Positions 15,971 through 24,552 of a stretch of 64,000 nt of DNA are shown piece after piece (the stretch's first letter is position 1; each line of letters starts with the position of its first letter). This stretch comes from Paraburkholderia sp. (GTDB lineage Bacteria; Pseudomonadota; Gammaproteobacteria; Burkholderiales; Burkholderiaceae), in the NCBI GenBank assembly GCA_004322045.1, contig SCRN01000025.1, positions 186,001-250,000 of the forward strand, read 5' to 3'. The notes beneath the pieces are model-generated. The model was not told where the DNA came from, ran no database searches, and was given only the letters and a program-made list of their open reading frames with translations. The position numbers and the translations under genes are program-made.

Positions 15971-16210
15971 GAAAGAAAAGCTCCATAGTCATCGCAGACC
16001 GTGAATACACAGACGCGACACATCATGTGAATCAACTGTATTTATCTCGTAATTATCTTGCAATAAATTTTGCTCCCACCAATGTCGTTTGCGGGGCGAC
16101 CACTTCTTCGACTCAGAATTGCCTCGCAACCCGCTGCGACCCGCACGCTGGATGGTCGTCCGCCCTCAATCTCCGAGCGACGTCATTTTCGGGATGAATA
16201 TGGATGGGCA

Positions 16211-16238
16211 GCTTGCCAAATTTTGCCAAACTGCAAGC
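16211..16238. promoter_or_regulatory. probable ParD operator
   Basis: Two TTGCCAAA direct repeats ten bases apart (16213 and 16223) lie inside a GCTTGC/GCAAGC inverted pair (16211-16216 and 16233-16238), just before the parD start. Repeats spaced by about one helical turn suit binding by ribbon-helix-helix dimers. Confidence 0.5.
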
Positions 16239-16247
16239 ATATGAAGC

Positions 16248-16484
16248 ATGGGCACCATGAACATTTCCCTTCCCGATGCGTTGAAGAGCTTTATCGACGA
16301 CCAGGTAACCGAGCGCGGGTACGGCACCTGCAGTGAATACGTCCGCGAACTGGTCCGCCGCGACCAACAACGCCAGCAGTTGCGGGCACTATTGCTGGCA
16401 GGTGCAGCCTCCGCTCCGACGGCTCCGATCGACGCGAACTACTTTGATTCCCTTCGTGCCCGCGTGCGCAATCAACGGAGATGA
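16248..16484 (+). CDS. parD: ParD-family antitoxin
   Basis: Antitoxin of 78 residues. MNISLPDALKSFIDDQV is the ribbon-helix-helix start of ParD, followed by GTCSEYVRELVRRDQ, and a C-terminal tail (YFDSLRARV) that would clamp the toxin. It ends in a four-base ATGA overlap with parE. Possible operator repeats lie directly upstream. The module points right and is separated from the JmjC gene by a divergent intergenic region. Confidence 0.93.
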   Translation: MGTMNISLPDALKSFIDDQVTERGYGTCSEYVRELVRRDQQRQQLRALLLAGAASAPTAPIDANYFDSLRARVRNQRR

Positions 16485-16804
16485 AATCCAAGCCTGTCAT
16501 CCCGAGAGAGATAGTCCGGCAGGATATCAACGAAGCGATCAGTTACGACTTGGAAGAAGGCGCGGCACAAGCTGCACTCGGGTTTATCGATGCGCTTGAG
16601 CAAGCACATTCGCACCTGGCGCGGCACCCCGACATGGGGTCTCCCCGATACTCATACGAACTCGATATACCTGGATTGCGTAGCTGGCCGCTCAAACGCT
16701 ATCCGCATCTGATTTTCTATGTGAACCGCACCGATCACGTCGACGTCTGGCGGGTGATTGATGGTTCGCGCGATATCCCAGCCTGGTTGAGGGACGAAGA
16801 ATAA
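16481..16804 (+). CDS. parE: ParE/RelE-superfamily toxin
   Basis: Toxin of 107 residues. ParE proteins inhibit DNA gyrase. The family features DINEAISYDLEEG, the PDMGSPR loop, LRSWPLKRYPHLIFYV and a VDVWRVIDGSRDI C-terminus are all present, so it looks intact. It overlaps parD by four bases. This is the third type II module within 5 kb. The gyrase target is family knowledge. Confidence 0.93.
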   Translation: MKSKPVIPREIVRQDINEAISYDLEEGAAQAALGFIDALEQAHSHLARHPDMGSPRYSYELDIPGLRSWPLKRYPHLIFYVNRTDHVDVWRVIDGSRDIPAWLRDEE

Positions 16805-16872
16805 GAGCCGCTCGCTTTCGGGTAGGGATATAGACAGGAACGCTAACGACGCACGGGCTGTCAGTGCCTTCC

Positions 16873-17766
16873 CTACTTCGTGGCACGGCAAGTCGGCACG
16901 ATTTTCAACAACGCCGGCCAGCGCCGAATCCAGCCGCTCTCGTGTGACGCCTCGGCAACGATCGATATCCGTGCGCATCTTGCACCGGTGGCCTCGAGAA
17001 AGCGCTGCGCCACCGACGGCGGAACGACATGGTCCTTGGCTCCGCTGAAGTGCACTTGCGCAATATCGGCAACGCGGCTCGCGAAATCGATCGCGTCTTT
17101 CGACTCGGGCATCGGCGAGACATGGTGCAGCCGATTGACGAAATCGTCGTCGAGATTGCCGGCCACGGTGCGGATGGAAGCGACATCCGCGCGGCGTGCC
17201 GCGATCAATACCGCGACCGCGCCCCCTCCCGAATAACCGATCAGCTCGACAGGCTGCCCGGGTGTAAGCGCGGCAAAATGGCTGACAGCGTCGTTCATCG
17301 ACTCGATCACTTCGGCCCCGAATCGCTTGCCGGTCCAATAGGGAATGCCGCATCGCGGATTCCTCGCCATCGGTGTGAACTGACAAGGCCGCGCCAAATA
17401 GACGACGTTCGGCGCGCTGTCCCGTGCGGCGAGCGCGAGCCCGATAGCCTCACGCGGCGTGGGATCGAGCGAGGGTTCGGTGCGCGACAGCCAGGCGAGC
17501 CCATCGCCCTCGATGTACACGCGCAGCGGCTCGCGAGGCGCCGAGATGCGCACAAAAGCCGTCAGCACGAAGCGGCCGGAATCGACGAGTTGCCGCTGCA
17601 GACGCGCCCCCCCGGCCAAGGCGTCGGCATGGGCGTCGCGATCGAGCGCGGTGCATCCTGGCAGCGCACCCAAGACTGACAGCGCGATGACGATCGTCGC
17701 CACGCAATACGGTGCGCGCCCCCACGGACGGTCGCACCACCGGCCCCTCCCGCCCACGACGCTCAT
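16873..17766 (-). CDS. alpha/beta-hydrolase-fold lipoprotein
   Basis: Protein of 297 residues. A hydrophobic N-terminal segment ends in LGALPGC, a plausible though non-canonical lipobox, so it is probably a lipid-anchored envelope protein. The nucleophile elbow GYSGGGAV and a late acid/histidine region (SGAKDHVVPP, then ASHESGW) indicate a serine hydrolase/esterase. The start at 17766 was chosen because this ATG overlaps the stop of the upstream gene (ATGA). It is the last gene of the three-gene set with the TPR-glycosyltransferase and TPR-sulfotransferase. The substrate is unknown; deacylation of a surface glycan or glycoprotein is one possibility. Confidence 0.8.
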   Translation of the reverse strand: MSVVGGRGRWCDRPWGRAPYCVATIVIALSVLGALPGCTALDRDAHADALAGGARLQRQLVDSGRFVLTAFVRISAPREPLRVYIEGDGLAWLSRTEPSLDPTPREAIGLALAARDSAPNVVYLARPCQFTPMARNPRCGIPYWTGKRFGAEVIESMNDAVSHFAALTPGQPVELIGYSGGGAVAVLIAARRADVASIRTVAGNLDDDFVNRLHHVSPMPESKDAIDFASRVADIAQVHFSGAKDHVVPPSVAQRFLEATGARCARISIVAEASHESGWIRRWPALLKIVPTCRATK

Positions 17767-18929
17767 TGCGCTCCGAACCGTGCCAGTTCGGCCGCCATTC
17801 GGGAAACGACGCCGCTCCAGTCCGCACGCACCTCCTGACGAAACAACCGCATCCGCGGATACCACGGTGTATCGGTCCGCTCGAGCAACCAGCGCCAGTC
17901 CGGGACTTTCGGCAACATGACCCAAACAGGTCGGCCCAATGCGCCCGCGAGGTGAACGGGGGAAGAGTCCACTGAAATCAACAGATCGGCGACGCAGAGA
18001 ATCGCCGCCGTATCTTCGAAATCTTGGATCTCATCGGACAGCGACAGCAGCGACATCCCGTTGGGCGGCAAAGCGGCCTGCGTTGCGGCGGGGCCCTTCT
18101 GAAGCCCCACGAAGCTCACGCCTGTCCGGGCGAGTGGCGCGAGCTGCGCGAGGCTCAGGGAGCGATTGGCGTCGTTGGGGTGCGTGGGCCGTCCTGCCCA
18201 AACCAGTGCGACCAGCGGGCGCGGCAAGCCAGCCAGACGCTGCCGCCAGCGCTCGACGCGCCGCGGGTCCGGATGCAGATAGGGCGTCGGCCCGGGCAAG
18301 TCGTCCAGACTCAGCCTCAAAGCCATCGGCAGGCTCATCATCTCGCAGTGCATGTCGAAAGCGGGCGGTAAGCTCCCTCGTTCGACGATATCGTCGAACC
18401 CCGTGGCGCGGCGCACGAGCGACAGCGATTCCGCGTTGATTTCGACGACGACCCGCGCGCCGCTCTTTTCCTTGGCCCACGGCACCAAGCGGATGAACTG
18501 GAAGGTGTCGCCATAGCCCTGCTCGTCGTGGATCAGCAGCGTCTGGCCGGGCATGGCACGCCCATCCCAGCGCGGACGTTGGACCTTACGTTCGATGTGC
18601 GCCGTGTGCGCGAGGCTGTAGCGGTAGCGGTACTCTCGCCAGCCCCGCTCGAACTCGCCCGAGAGCAGCAAGGTCTCGGCGAGATCGAAGCGCGTGGGGA
18701 AATCGCCTGGCGCGTGCGCCACCAGCATCTCTTGGATCGCGCGCGTCTCGGCGATGCGCCCCTGCGAACGCAGCGCGGCCGCGAGCCATTTCCAGAGCGA
18801 AAGCGGTCCGCGCCCCGAGGACAGATACGGCCGCAAGACCGCCTCGGCTTCCTCGTAGCGCCCCGACGCGAGCAGCGGACGAATCTGAAGCTCGATCGCG
18901 TGCAGATCGAGGGCGGCGCCCGACATCAC
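17763..18929 (-). CDS. TPR protein with GT9/heptosyltransferase-like domain
   Basis: A 388-residue protein. Residues about 5-110 form tetratricopeptide-like helices ending FERGWREYRYR. The remainder is a glycosyltransferase-B-like region: GQTLLIHDEQGYGDTFQFIRLVPW, VALVWAGRPTHPND, and ILCVADLLISVDSSPVHLAGALGRPVW, the last being the donor-binding signature shared with ADP-heptosyltransferases. Such TPR-GT proteins are implicated in protein glycosylation. It overlaps the sulfotransferase gene upstream and the lipoprotein gene downstream by four bases each, so the three proteins are surely co-translated. The acceptor is unknown; the nearby autotransporter is a candidate. Confidence 0.85.
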   Translation of the reverse strand: MMSGAALDLHAIELQIRPLLASGRYEEAEAVLRPYLSSGRGPLSLWKWLAAALRSQGRIAETRAIQEMLVAHAPGDFPTRFDLAETLLLSGEFERGWREYRYRYSLAHTAHIERKVQRPRWDGRAMPGQTLLIHDEQGYGDTFQFIRLVPWAKEKSGARVVVEINAESLSLVRRATGFDDIVERGSLPPAFDMHCEMMSLPMALRLSLDDLPGPTPYLHPDPRRVERWRQRLAGLPRPLVALVWAGRPTHPNDANRSLSLAQLAPLARTGVSFVGLQKGPAATQAALPPNGMSLLSLSDEIQDFEDTAAILCVADLLISVDSSPVHLAGALGRPVWVMLPKVPDWRWLLERTDTPWYPRMRLFRQEVRADWSGVVSRMAAELARFGAQ

Positions 18930-21028
18930 GAAGCCTCGACGCCCAGCGCTGCGAGCAAGGGGCCGAGATAGCGCGCGTAGGCGTGCCAGCGGCCTTTCGA
19001 GGTCGAATAGATCGGCCGGCGCACCTGGTTCACGCTCGCCGTGCGGACCACTCGGCGGTTGCGGTGGAAGTCTAGGCAGGCATCATCCCACGGCAGTCCC
19101 AGCCAGCCGATCAACCGCCGTGCTTCGCCTTCGAGGTCGTCGACCACGGCCTCGTAGTGAGTTTCGATGAAAACGTCGCTAGGCAGCAGCTCGCGCCAAT
19201 GCGCCATCAAGCGTTCGTACTGGCGGTAAAAATTCGCGAGCTCGGTCTGGTCGTACGCAAACGGTTGTTGTCCAGCGAACAACTTCGTGTAGCAGGACAA
19301 GCAGGTGTCGACCGGGTCGCGCCGAACATGGATGATCCGAGCGCCCGGCAGGATCAGCGGAATCGCGCCCGCATACAGGAAGTTGCCGGGCATTTTGTCG
19401 ACGACGTGCGCTCGTCCCCCGGCAAGGGGCGCCACACGGGCCAGATACGCTTGCCCGCACTGACGCAATCGCGCTTGGGCGTCGGTCTGGCCGTCGAGGG
19501 CGAGGATGCAGTCGGGAAAGCCGCCGACGTCGTCGATCGCAAGACGCAACGCGGACAGTTCGCCCGCGCCCGTCACCTGCGGGTGCGACGAGAGGATTTG
19601 CTCGATCAGCGTGGTGCCGGAGCGCGGCATGCCGACCACGAAGACGGGCAGTGTCGACGGCTCGCAAAGGCCCGCGAGCCGGCCATATCGTTCCCGCGTG
19701 AAAACCGTGGCGATACGTTCCATCCAGCGTTCGGTCTGCCCGCTGTCATAGTCGAACGAAGCGCGCTTCTGGCGGTTGCCGGCAGCGAGGTGGCCGAACG
19801 CCCGTTCAGGATCCTTGATGTCGAGGTAGGCCTTGCCAAGCGCGAAGTGCGCCGCGACGCGATCGACGAGCGAGCGGCGATCGCCTTGCGCGACACAGAA
19901 CTCGAGCGCCTCGATGTCGGGGTCCCCCACGTTAAACGTTCGCAGTTCCGCACGCGCCGCGAGCGCCTGGGCGGACCCCGGAAAACGCGCTAGCGCCTGC
20001 TCGAAAGCCAACAGCGCTTCATCCCTGCGCCCCGCTTCCGTCAATAGCGTGGCGCGTCCTACGAGTGCCGCTTCCGCCACCGTGCCGGGCAATTGGCCAG
20101 CCTGCTCATAGGCACGATGCGCTTCGTCGGTCATGCCGAGATCCTGCAATACCAGAGCCAGGGCGTAATGCGCCTCAGCGCTGCGCGGCGCGAGCGCAAC
20201 GGCATGCCGCGCGATGGCGAGTGCCTCTTCGATATGCGCAATCTGCCTGAGGGCCTTCGCGCGCGCCGTCAGCGCAGCCGGATGCTCGGGAGCGAAAGCG
20301 CTCAGCATGTCGAGCGCGCGCAACGCCGCATCGTGGCGCTGCCGGGAGATCTCGAGATCGGCGAGGTTCAGGTACGCGTCGACGAGGCGAGGATTGAGAT
20401 CGATCGCCTGCTGCGCATGCCGCGCGGCTTCGTCATAGCCGCCTTGCGTCGAGAGCAGAAAGGCGAGGTTGCTGTGCGCTTCCGCGTAGGACGGGTTGAG
20501 CGCGAGGGCGTGACGATAGCACGCCTCGGCGCGATCCATTTGTCCGAGTCGCCGCCACGTATTGCCGAGATTGTTGTGCGCTTCCGGCCACGCGGGGTTG
20601 AGCGCAACGACCTTCTCCAGGCACGCGCGGCTTTGCTCGAGCTTGCCCGCTTCTTGAAGCAGGATGCCGAGGTTGTTCCATCCGGAGACGAGCGTCGGAT
20701 CCATCGCAACGGCGCGTTGCGCGGCTTCCTCGCCCTCCGGCAGCAGCCCCTTCTGGCGATACATTTCCGCGAGATTGCTCGAATACACGGCCGGCGCGCG
20801 AGGGGCAAGACAAGCCTGCTTCAGATGAACGATCGCCAGATCCAGGTTGCCGTAGGCGTGTGCCATCAACCCAAGCAAATGGAGCGCATCCGGCTGTCCG
20901 GGCCAAGCGGCGAGCACTCGCTGGGCCAGCATTTCGGCCTGTTCGGCCTGGCCGGCGTTCCAGTGCGCATAGGCCCGCGTAAGCGCGTCCTGAATACTCA
21001 TGTTCTCTGGAGGGGCGGCGCTGGGCAT
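18926..21028 (-). CDS. TPR-repeat sulfotransferase
   Basis: A 700-residue protein. Residues about 10-420 are a long TPR solenoid, with repeats such as WPEAHNNLGNTWRRLGQMDRAE and YAEAHSNLAFLL. Residues about 455-690 are a sulfotransferase domain with the 5'-phosphosulfate loop VGMPRSGTTLIEQILSSHP and the 3'-phosphate segment ARIIHVRRDPVDTCLSCY. It would transfer sulfate from PAPS to an acceptor presented by the TPRs. The start could be 21028 or nine codons later. It lies 185 bases after the autotransporter and overlaps the TPR-glycosyltransferase gene by four bases. Confidence 0.92.
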   Translation of the reverse strand: MPSAAPPENMSIQDALTRAYAHWNAGQAEQAEMLAQRVLAAWPGQPDALHLLGLMAHAYGNLDLAIVHLKQACLAPRAPAVYSSNLAEMYRQKGLLPEGEEAAQRAVAMDPTLVSGWNNLGILLQEAGKLEQSRACLEKVVALNPAWPEAHNNLGNTWRRLGQMDRAEACYRHALALNPSYAEAHSNLAFLLSTQGGYDEAARHAQQAIDLNPRLVDAYLNLADLEISRQRHDAALRALDMLSAFAPEHPAALTARAKALRQIAHIEEALAIARHAVALAPRSAEAHYALALVLQDLGMTDEAHRAYEQAGQLPGTVAEAALVGRATLLTEAGRRDEALLAFEQALARFPGSAQALAARAELRTFNVGDPDIEALEFCVAQGDRRSLVDRVAAHFALGKAYLDIKDPERAFGHLAAGNRQKRASFDYDSGQTERWMERIATVFTRERYGRLAGLCEPSTLPVFVVGMPRSGTTLIEQILSSHPQVTGAGELSALRLAIDDVGGFPDCILALDGQTDAQARLRQCGQAYLARVAPLAGGRAHVVDKMPGNFLYAGAIPLILPGARIIHVRRDPVDTCLSCYTKLFAGQQPFAYDQTELANFYRQYERLMAHWRELLPSDVFIETHYEAVVDDLEGEARRLIGWLGLPWDDACLDFHRNRRVVRTASVNQVRRPIYSTSKGRWHAYARYLGPLLAALGVEAS

Positions 21029-21213
21029 GCTCTAAAAGTCGGGATCGTGGAAAGGAGGAATGTCGACGCCTTGCGATCGTAGCATGCGCGTACGCGACCT
21101 CGGCGCTCCGGGGCGCTCGGCTGGCCAACGCCATGTTTCGAGCCCAGCGGCTCGCGAGCGCGAGCCGTGTGAGGACCGGCGACAGCGCCGGCCTCACTGC
21201 CCGTGGTCAAGAG

Positions 21214-24072
21214 TCAAAACAGCTGCCGCAATCGCAGACTACCGGCCTGAGAGAGGTAGCCCTGCCCGATCTGAACGTCATAGCGTGCAGTCACGCTCAG
21301 GTTCCTCGCTTTGAGCAGCGTCACGCCGGCAGTCATCAGGGCCGAGTTCGTGACGGGGCTGGTGCCCAGGGTGGTGAAACTGGTCTGGCCGCTAGGGTCG
21401 GCGGCGAAAGTGGCGTTGGTGAGCGCGCGCGTGTTGTCGTACTCGTGGCGCCATGCCACGGTCAACTCGGGCACGAGCACGCCGTACGAGGTCGGCAACT
21501 CGCGTTCGATCTTCGCGCCGAGGTCGGTGGTCACCGAGGTCAAGTGCGAGGCGCCGACCGACAGCGCCGCACCATTGCCTCCCGATTCGGTGTAGGCGTT
21601 TTGATGCGAGTAGCTATACGTGAGCGTCGCGAGCGGCGTGACGGTCGCGACGCCAAGGGAGAGCGGATAACCCACCTCGCCGCGCGCGACATACTGCTGC
21701 CCACTGAAGCTGCCGTTGGCTTGCCCGGAGAAACCGGGGAAGCTGACCAAACGGTTCGTGTCGTAGCGCTGAACGATCGCGCCGGCGGACAGATTGGCGT
21801 ACCACTTGCCCGTCACGTAGCTGCCGTAGCCGATCAGGCCGTACGAGTTGATGCGGGTGTTGTCCCCTGCGGTGTCGCCCGTGTTGTTGACAGCCGTGTT
21901 GCTATAACTGAATGCGCCGCCGACACGCCATGTATCGGAAACCGCGCGGTCGACGCCGAACAGCAGGCCACCGTAGTTAGCGCTGTATCCGTCCACCTGA
22001 TCGCGCTCGTCCTGGCTCGCATGTCCACCGAACGCCTGTCCCCAGGCGCCCCAAGTCGGCGCCGCTTCTCCGGTCGAGATGCCGCTGCCCTCCCGTTGCG
22101 CGAGGCGCAAACCGTTGGCATGGCTCGAGATGATATTGAGCGTATCGAAGGTCGGGGCGGCCGCCGCGCGGCTCGAGGCGCTCTGCGACGTCGGGCTGAG
22201 CTGCTTGCCGACGGCATTGAGCGCTTGGGTCGAGCCGCCGGCATTGAGGGCCAGCGAGGCATTGAACAGATTGAGTAGAGCCGGACTGATGCCCGTGTAG
22301 TTCGTCAGCCCCGTGAGCGATGACACGGCATTGGGCGCAGTGGCGCCCGTCGGCGTTGGCGTCGACGTTCCTGTTCCTGTTCCCGTCCCAGTGCCAGTGC
22401 CGGTTCCCGTGCCTGTCCCTGTGCCCGTCCCCGTGGCGTTGGCGAGCGTCAGGACCAGATCGCTGTTTGCGCCGTTGGCCACCGCGGCGCCAGTGACCAC
22501 AAGCCCGGTGACCCCGGCGACCGAATAGCGCAGCGTCCCTTCGTTGTAGTTCGTACCCGTCCCGACGGCGTCGACGACGACGAAGCGCTGGCCGGCGGCG
22601 AATCCGTAGGCATTGACCTTTTGCAGCGTCACGGCCGAGCCGCTCGCGATATTGGCGGTGCCTGAGACGACCAGTCGACCATAGCCGCTGTCGCTTGCGA
22701 TCGAGCCGCTCGCGACGGCGCTGTCCGCGACGCCGACCAACAGTGTGGCCGATGCCCCCTGCGTGTAATTGCCGGTGATCGCGATGGGATTGTTGACCTG
22801 GAGCGTGGCGCCGGTGTTGTTGACGGCGTGGCTGCCGACGTTGGCGTTGTCGTTGAGCAGCACGTTGCCGGAGCCGAACACCACATTGGACGCGGTGTTG
22901 ACGATGGTGCCGATATTCGCGGCGGCGATGCCGCCGCTCAGCCCCGTCAACGTGCCGAATGCCGCGCCGGTGCCGCCGCTAATGCTTAGATTGGTCGAGC
23001 TCGTGTTGCGGATGGTGCCGGCGATCAGGCCGCTGTTGCTGATCTGGCTGATGGTGCTGGTGCTATCGATATTGATGGCGTTGAGCAGACCCGTAATCGT
23101 GCCGCTGTTGATCACCGAGCCGATGGTTGCGCCGGCCAGCGCAAAGATACCGGTATACGGCCCGCTCGGAAAGCCGGTGACGGTTTGCGTGGTCGCGCCG
23201 CTGATTAGGCCGGAGTTGTCGATGGTCCCGATCGTGCCCGACTGCGCCACGACGCCGGCAAAGGTGCCGATGATCGTCCCAGTATTGGTCAGCGTCCCGA
23301 GGTTGGCGCCGCTGCGGATGAGCACACCGAGTTCGTTGGTGATGGTGCCGCTATTGTTCAGCGTCCCGATCACACCTGAATTTTCACCGAGCACGCCGTA
23401 GCCGACGATGGTTCCCGCGTACGTCGAGCCTTTGATGGTACCGCTATTGAGAATCGTGCCGATGCTGCCGGCGTTGTTGTCGATGCCGAATATGCTACCG
23501 CTCACCGTGCCGCTGCCGGCGAGCAGCCCCATGTTGTTGACGATGCCGATGGTTCCGCTATTGAGGATGCCCTTTCCCGCGCCTGTGATCGTCCCGGTTG
23601 CCGTATTGGTGAGTGTTCCGATCGTGCCGGTGTTGTTGATGCCGGCCGCGATGGTGCCCGCGATGCCGGAGGTGCTCACAAGACCGCTATTGCCGAACGT
23701 GTTGATCGAGCCGGTATTCCTGATACCCGAACTGCCGCCGACAAAGGTACCGGAACTGTTGTTGGTCACCAAGCCGATGGTGGCTGAACTGACCATTCCG
23801 TACGTGATGCCCGCGATGGTGCCGCTGTTGGTGAGCGTGCCCAACGAGGAGCCGGTCGCCAGCAAAGCGGTCGCGGTGTTGAAGTTCGAGAGGATGACAC
23901 TGGGGGCGATCGTACAGTTGCCCGAAGACCAGCCTATTTCGGTGGTGTTCGAGCTGATCGTCCCGTTGATTCCACAATCGGCTTTCGCAACGATCGGCAC
24001 TACCCCGGTGAGCACGCCGGCAAGCGCTGCAGCGATCGCACGTTGTCTCGGCGGTACGTTTTTACGGTTCAT
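21214..24072 (-). CDS. autotransporter adhesin-like protein (type Va secretion)
   Basis: A 952-residue outer-membrane autotransporter. The signal peptide covers about residues 1-31 (MNRKNVPPRQRAIAAALAG and on to AKA). The passenger (about 32-540) is a beta-helix of Thr/Ser/Asn/Gly-rich repeats of the type GTIGTLTNSGTI. A Gly-Thr linker (about 546-570) follows, then a connector and a 12-strand beta-barrel from about residue 670 (WGAWGQAFGGHASQDE), ending SLRLRQLF with the terminal phenylalanine. The many Ser/Thr in the passenger make it a plausible target for the glycosyl/sulfotransferase genes just downstream. No protease or lipase motif was seen in the passenger. Confidence 0.94.
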   Translation of the reverse strand: MNRKNVPPRQRAIAAALAGVLTGVVPIVAKADCGINGTISSNTTEIGWSSGNCTIAPSVILSNFNTATALLATGSSLGTLTNSGTIAGITYGMVSSATIGLVTNNSSGTFVGGSSGIRNTGSINTFGNSGLVSTSGIAGTIAAGINNTGTIGTLTNTATGTITGAGKGILNSGTIGIVNNMGLLAGSGTVSGSIFGIDNNAGSIGTILNSGTIKGSTYAGTIVGYGVLGENSGVIGTLNNSGTITNELGVLIRSGANLGTLTNTGTIIGTFAGVVAQSGTIGTIDNSGLISGATTQTVTGFPSGPYTGIFALAGATIGSVINSGTITGLLNAINIDSTSTISQISNSGLIAGTIRNTSSTNLSISGGTGAAFGTLTGLSGGIAAANIGTIVNTASNVVFGSGNVLLNDNANVGSHAVNNTGATLQVNNPIAITGNYTQGASATLLVGVADSAVASGSIASDSGYGRLVVSGTANIASGSAVTLQKVNAYGFAAGQRFVVVDAVGTGTNYNEGTLRYSVAGVTGLVVTGAAVANGANSDLVLTLANATGTGTGTGTGTGTGTGTGTGTGTSTPTPTGATAPNAVSSLTGLTNYTGISPALLNLFNASLALNAGGSTQALNAVGKQLSPTSQSASSRAAAAPTFDTLNIISSHANGLRLAQREGSGISTGEAAPTWGAWGQAFGGHASQDERDQVDGYSANYGGLLFGVDRAVSDTWRVGGAFSYSNTAVNNTGDTAGDNTRINSYGLIGYGSYVTGKWYANLSAGAIVQRYDTNRLVSFPGFSGQANGSFSGQQYVARGEVGYPLSLGVATVTPLATLTYSYSHQNAYTESGGNGAALSVGASHLTSVTTDLGAKIERELPTSYGVLVPELTVAWRHEYDNTRALTNATFAADPSGQTSFTTLGTSPVTNSALMTAGVTLLKARNLSVTARYDVQIGQGYLSQAGSLRLRQLF
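22367..22436 (-). repeat. degenerate hexanucleotide repeat encoding a Gly-Thr linker
   Basis: About twelve tandem six-base units of form CCNGTN on the plus strand, read as alternating Gly-Thr in the autotransporter. Third positions vary throughout, so the DNA is less slippery than a pure repeat, while the amino-acid pattern is kept. Changes by whole units would alter linker length without frameshift. Confidence 0.85.
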
Positions 24073-24102
24073 GAGCGCCCCGATGGAAATGTCTCGGACG
24101 CA

Positions 24103-24130
24103 ATTATGTAAGAACCGCGGCGACTTGCAA
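24103..24130 (-). promoter_or_regulatory. candidate sigma-70 promoter of the autotransporter
   Basis: On the minus strand a TTGCAA -35 (24130-24125) and a CATAAT -10 (24108-24103) are separated by 16 bases, placing the start site roughly 20-30 bases before the autotransporter ATG. Hexamers match the consensus well but the assignment rests on sequence alone. Confidence 0.45.
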
Positions 24131-24552
24131 AATATTATTCAGGGGAATCGCGATTTCAGCATGTGACTTTTTCGCGTCACGCTCACCCGTGCACATTCTT
24201 CAAAGTTCTCCATTTCGAATGAGCTTGCCGATGACTTTCATTTTAATTACACACAAAGTCAACTCTGCGTCCCGCCAACCTCGCCAGCGGCGGGCCGCAA
24301 GCACGTTTGCTCCGCACTCCGCTCACCCTCGCAATGGGTCGCCCTTGGCCTCGTCAATATGTACTATGCGCATTGACTCGAAAATATCTTGGCGCCCGCC
24401 CCCGGAATCTATCGAGCATCATTTGAACAGGAAAACACCGATTGACAGTGGCACCTTATTCAATTTGATAAATAGAATTTTAACGAGCGTATGAAGAGTG
24501 GCGCCGCTCGAATGCGCGTGGGTCATCTTGGAATCGCTTTCCGCTCTATCGC
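24131..24552. other. AT-enriched intergenic region upstream of the autotransporter
   Basis: About 420 bases between the FkbM gene stop and the autotransporter promoter, lower in GC than the neighbours. Open frames exist but none has a ribosome site plus recognisable protein. It probably carries regulatory sequence for the surface protein; no specific operator was identified. Confidence 0.4.

Noticed and set aside
22500-24000. Repetitive sequence that could suggest a CRISPR or satellite array
   Set aside because: The repeats are degenerate, in frame, and encode the beta-helix of the autotransporter passenger; no fixed repeat-spacer length.
24189-24494. 101-codon open frame upstream of the autotransporter
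   Set aside because: Low-complexity product without motif or ribosome site in an AT-rich intergenic region.
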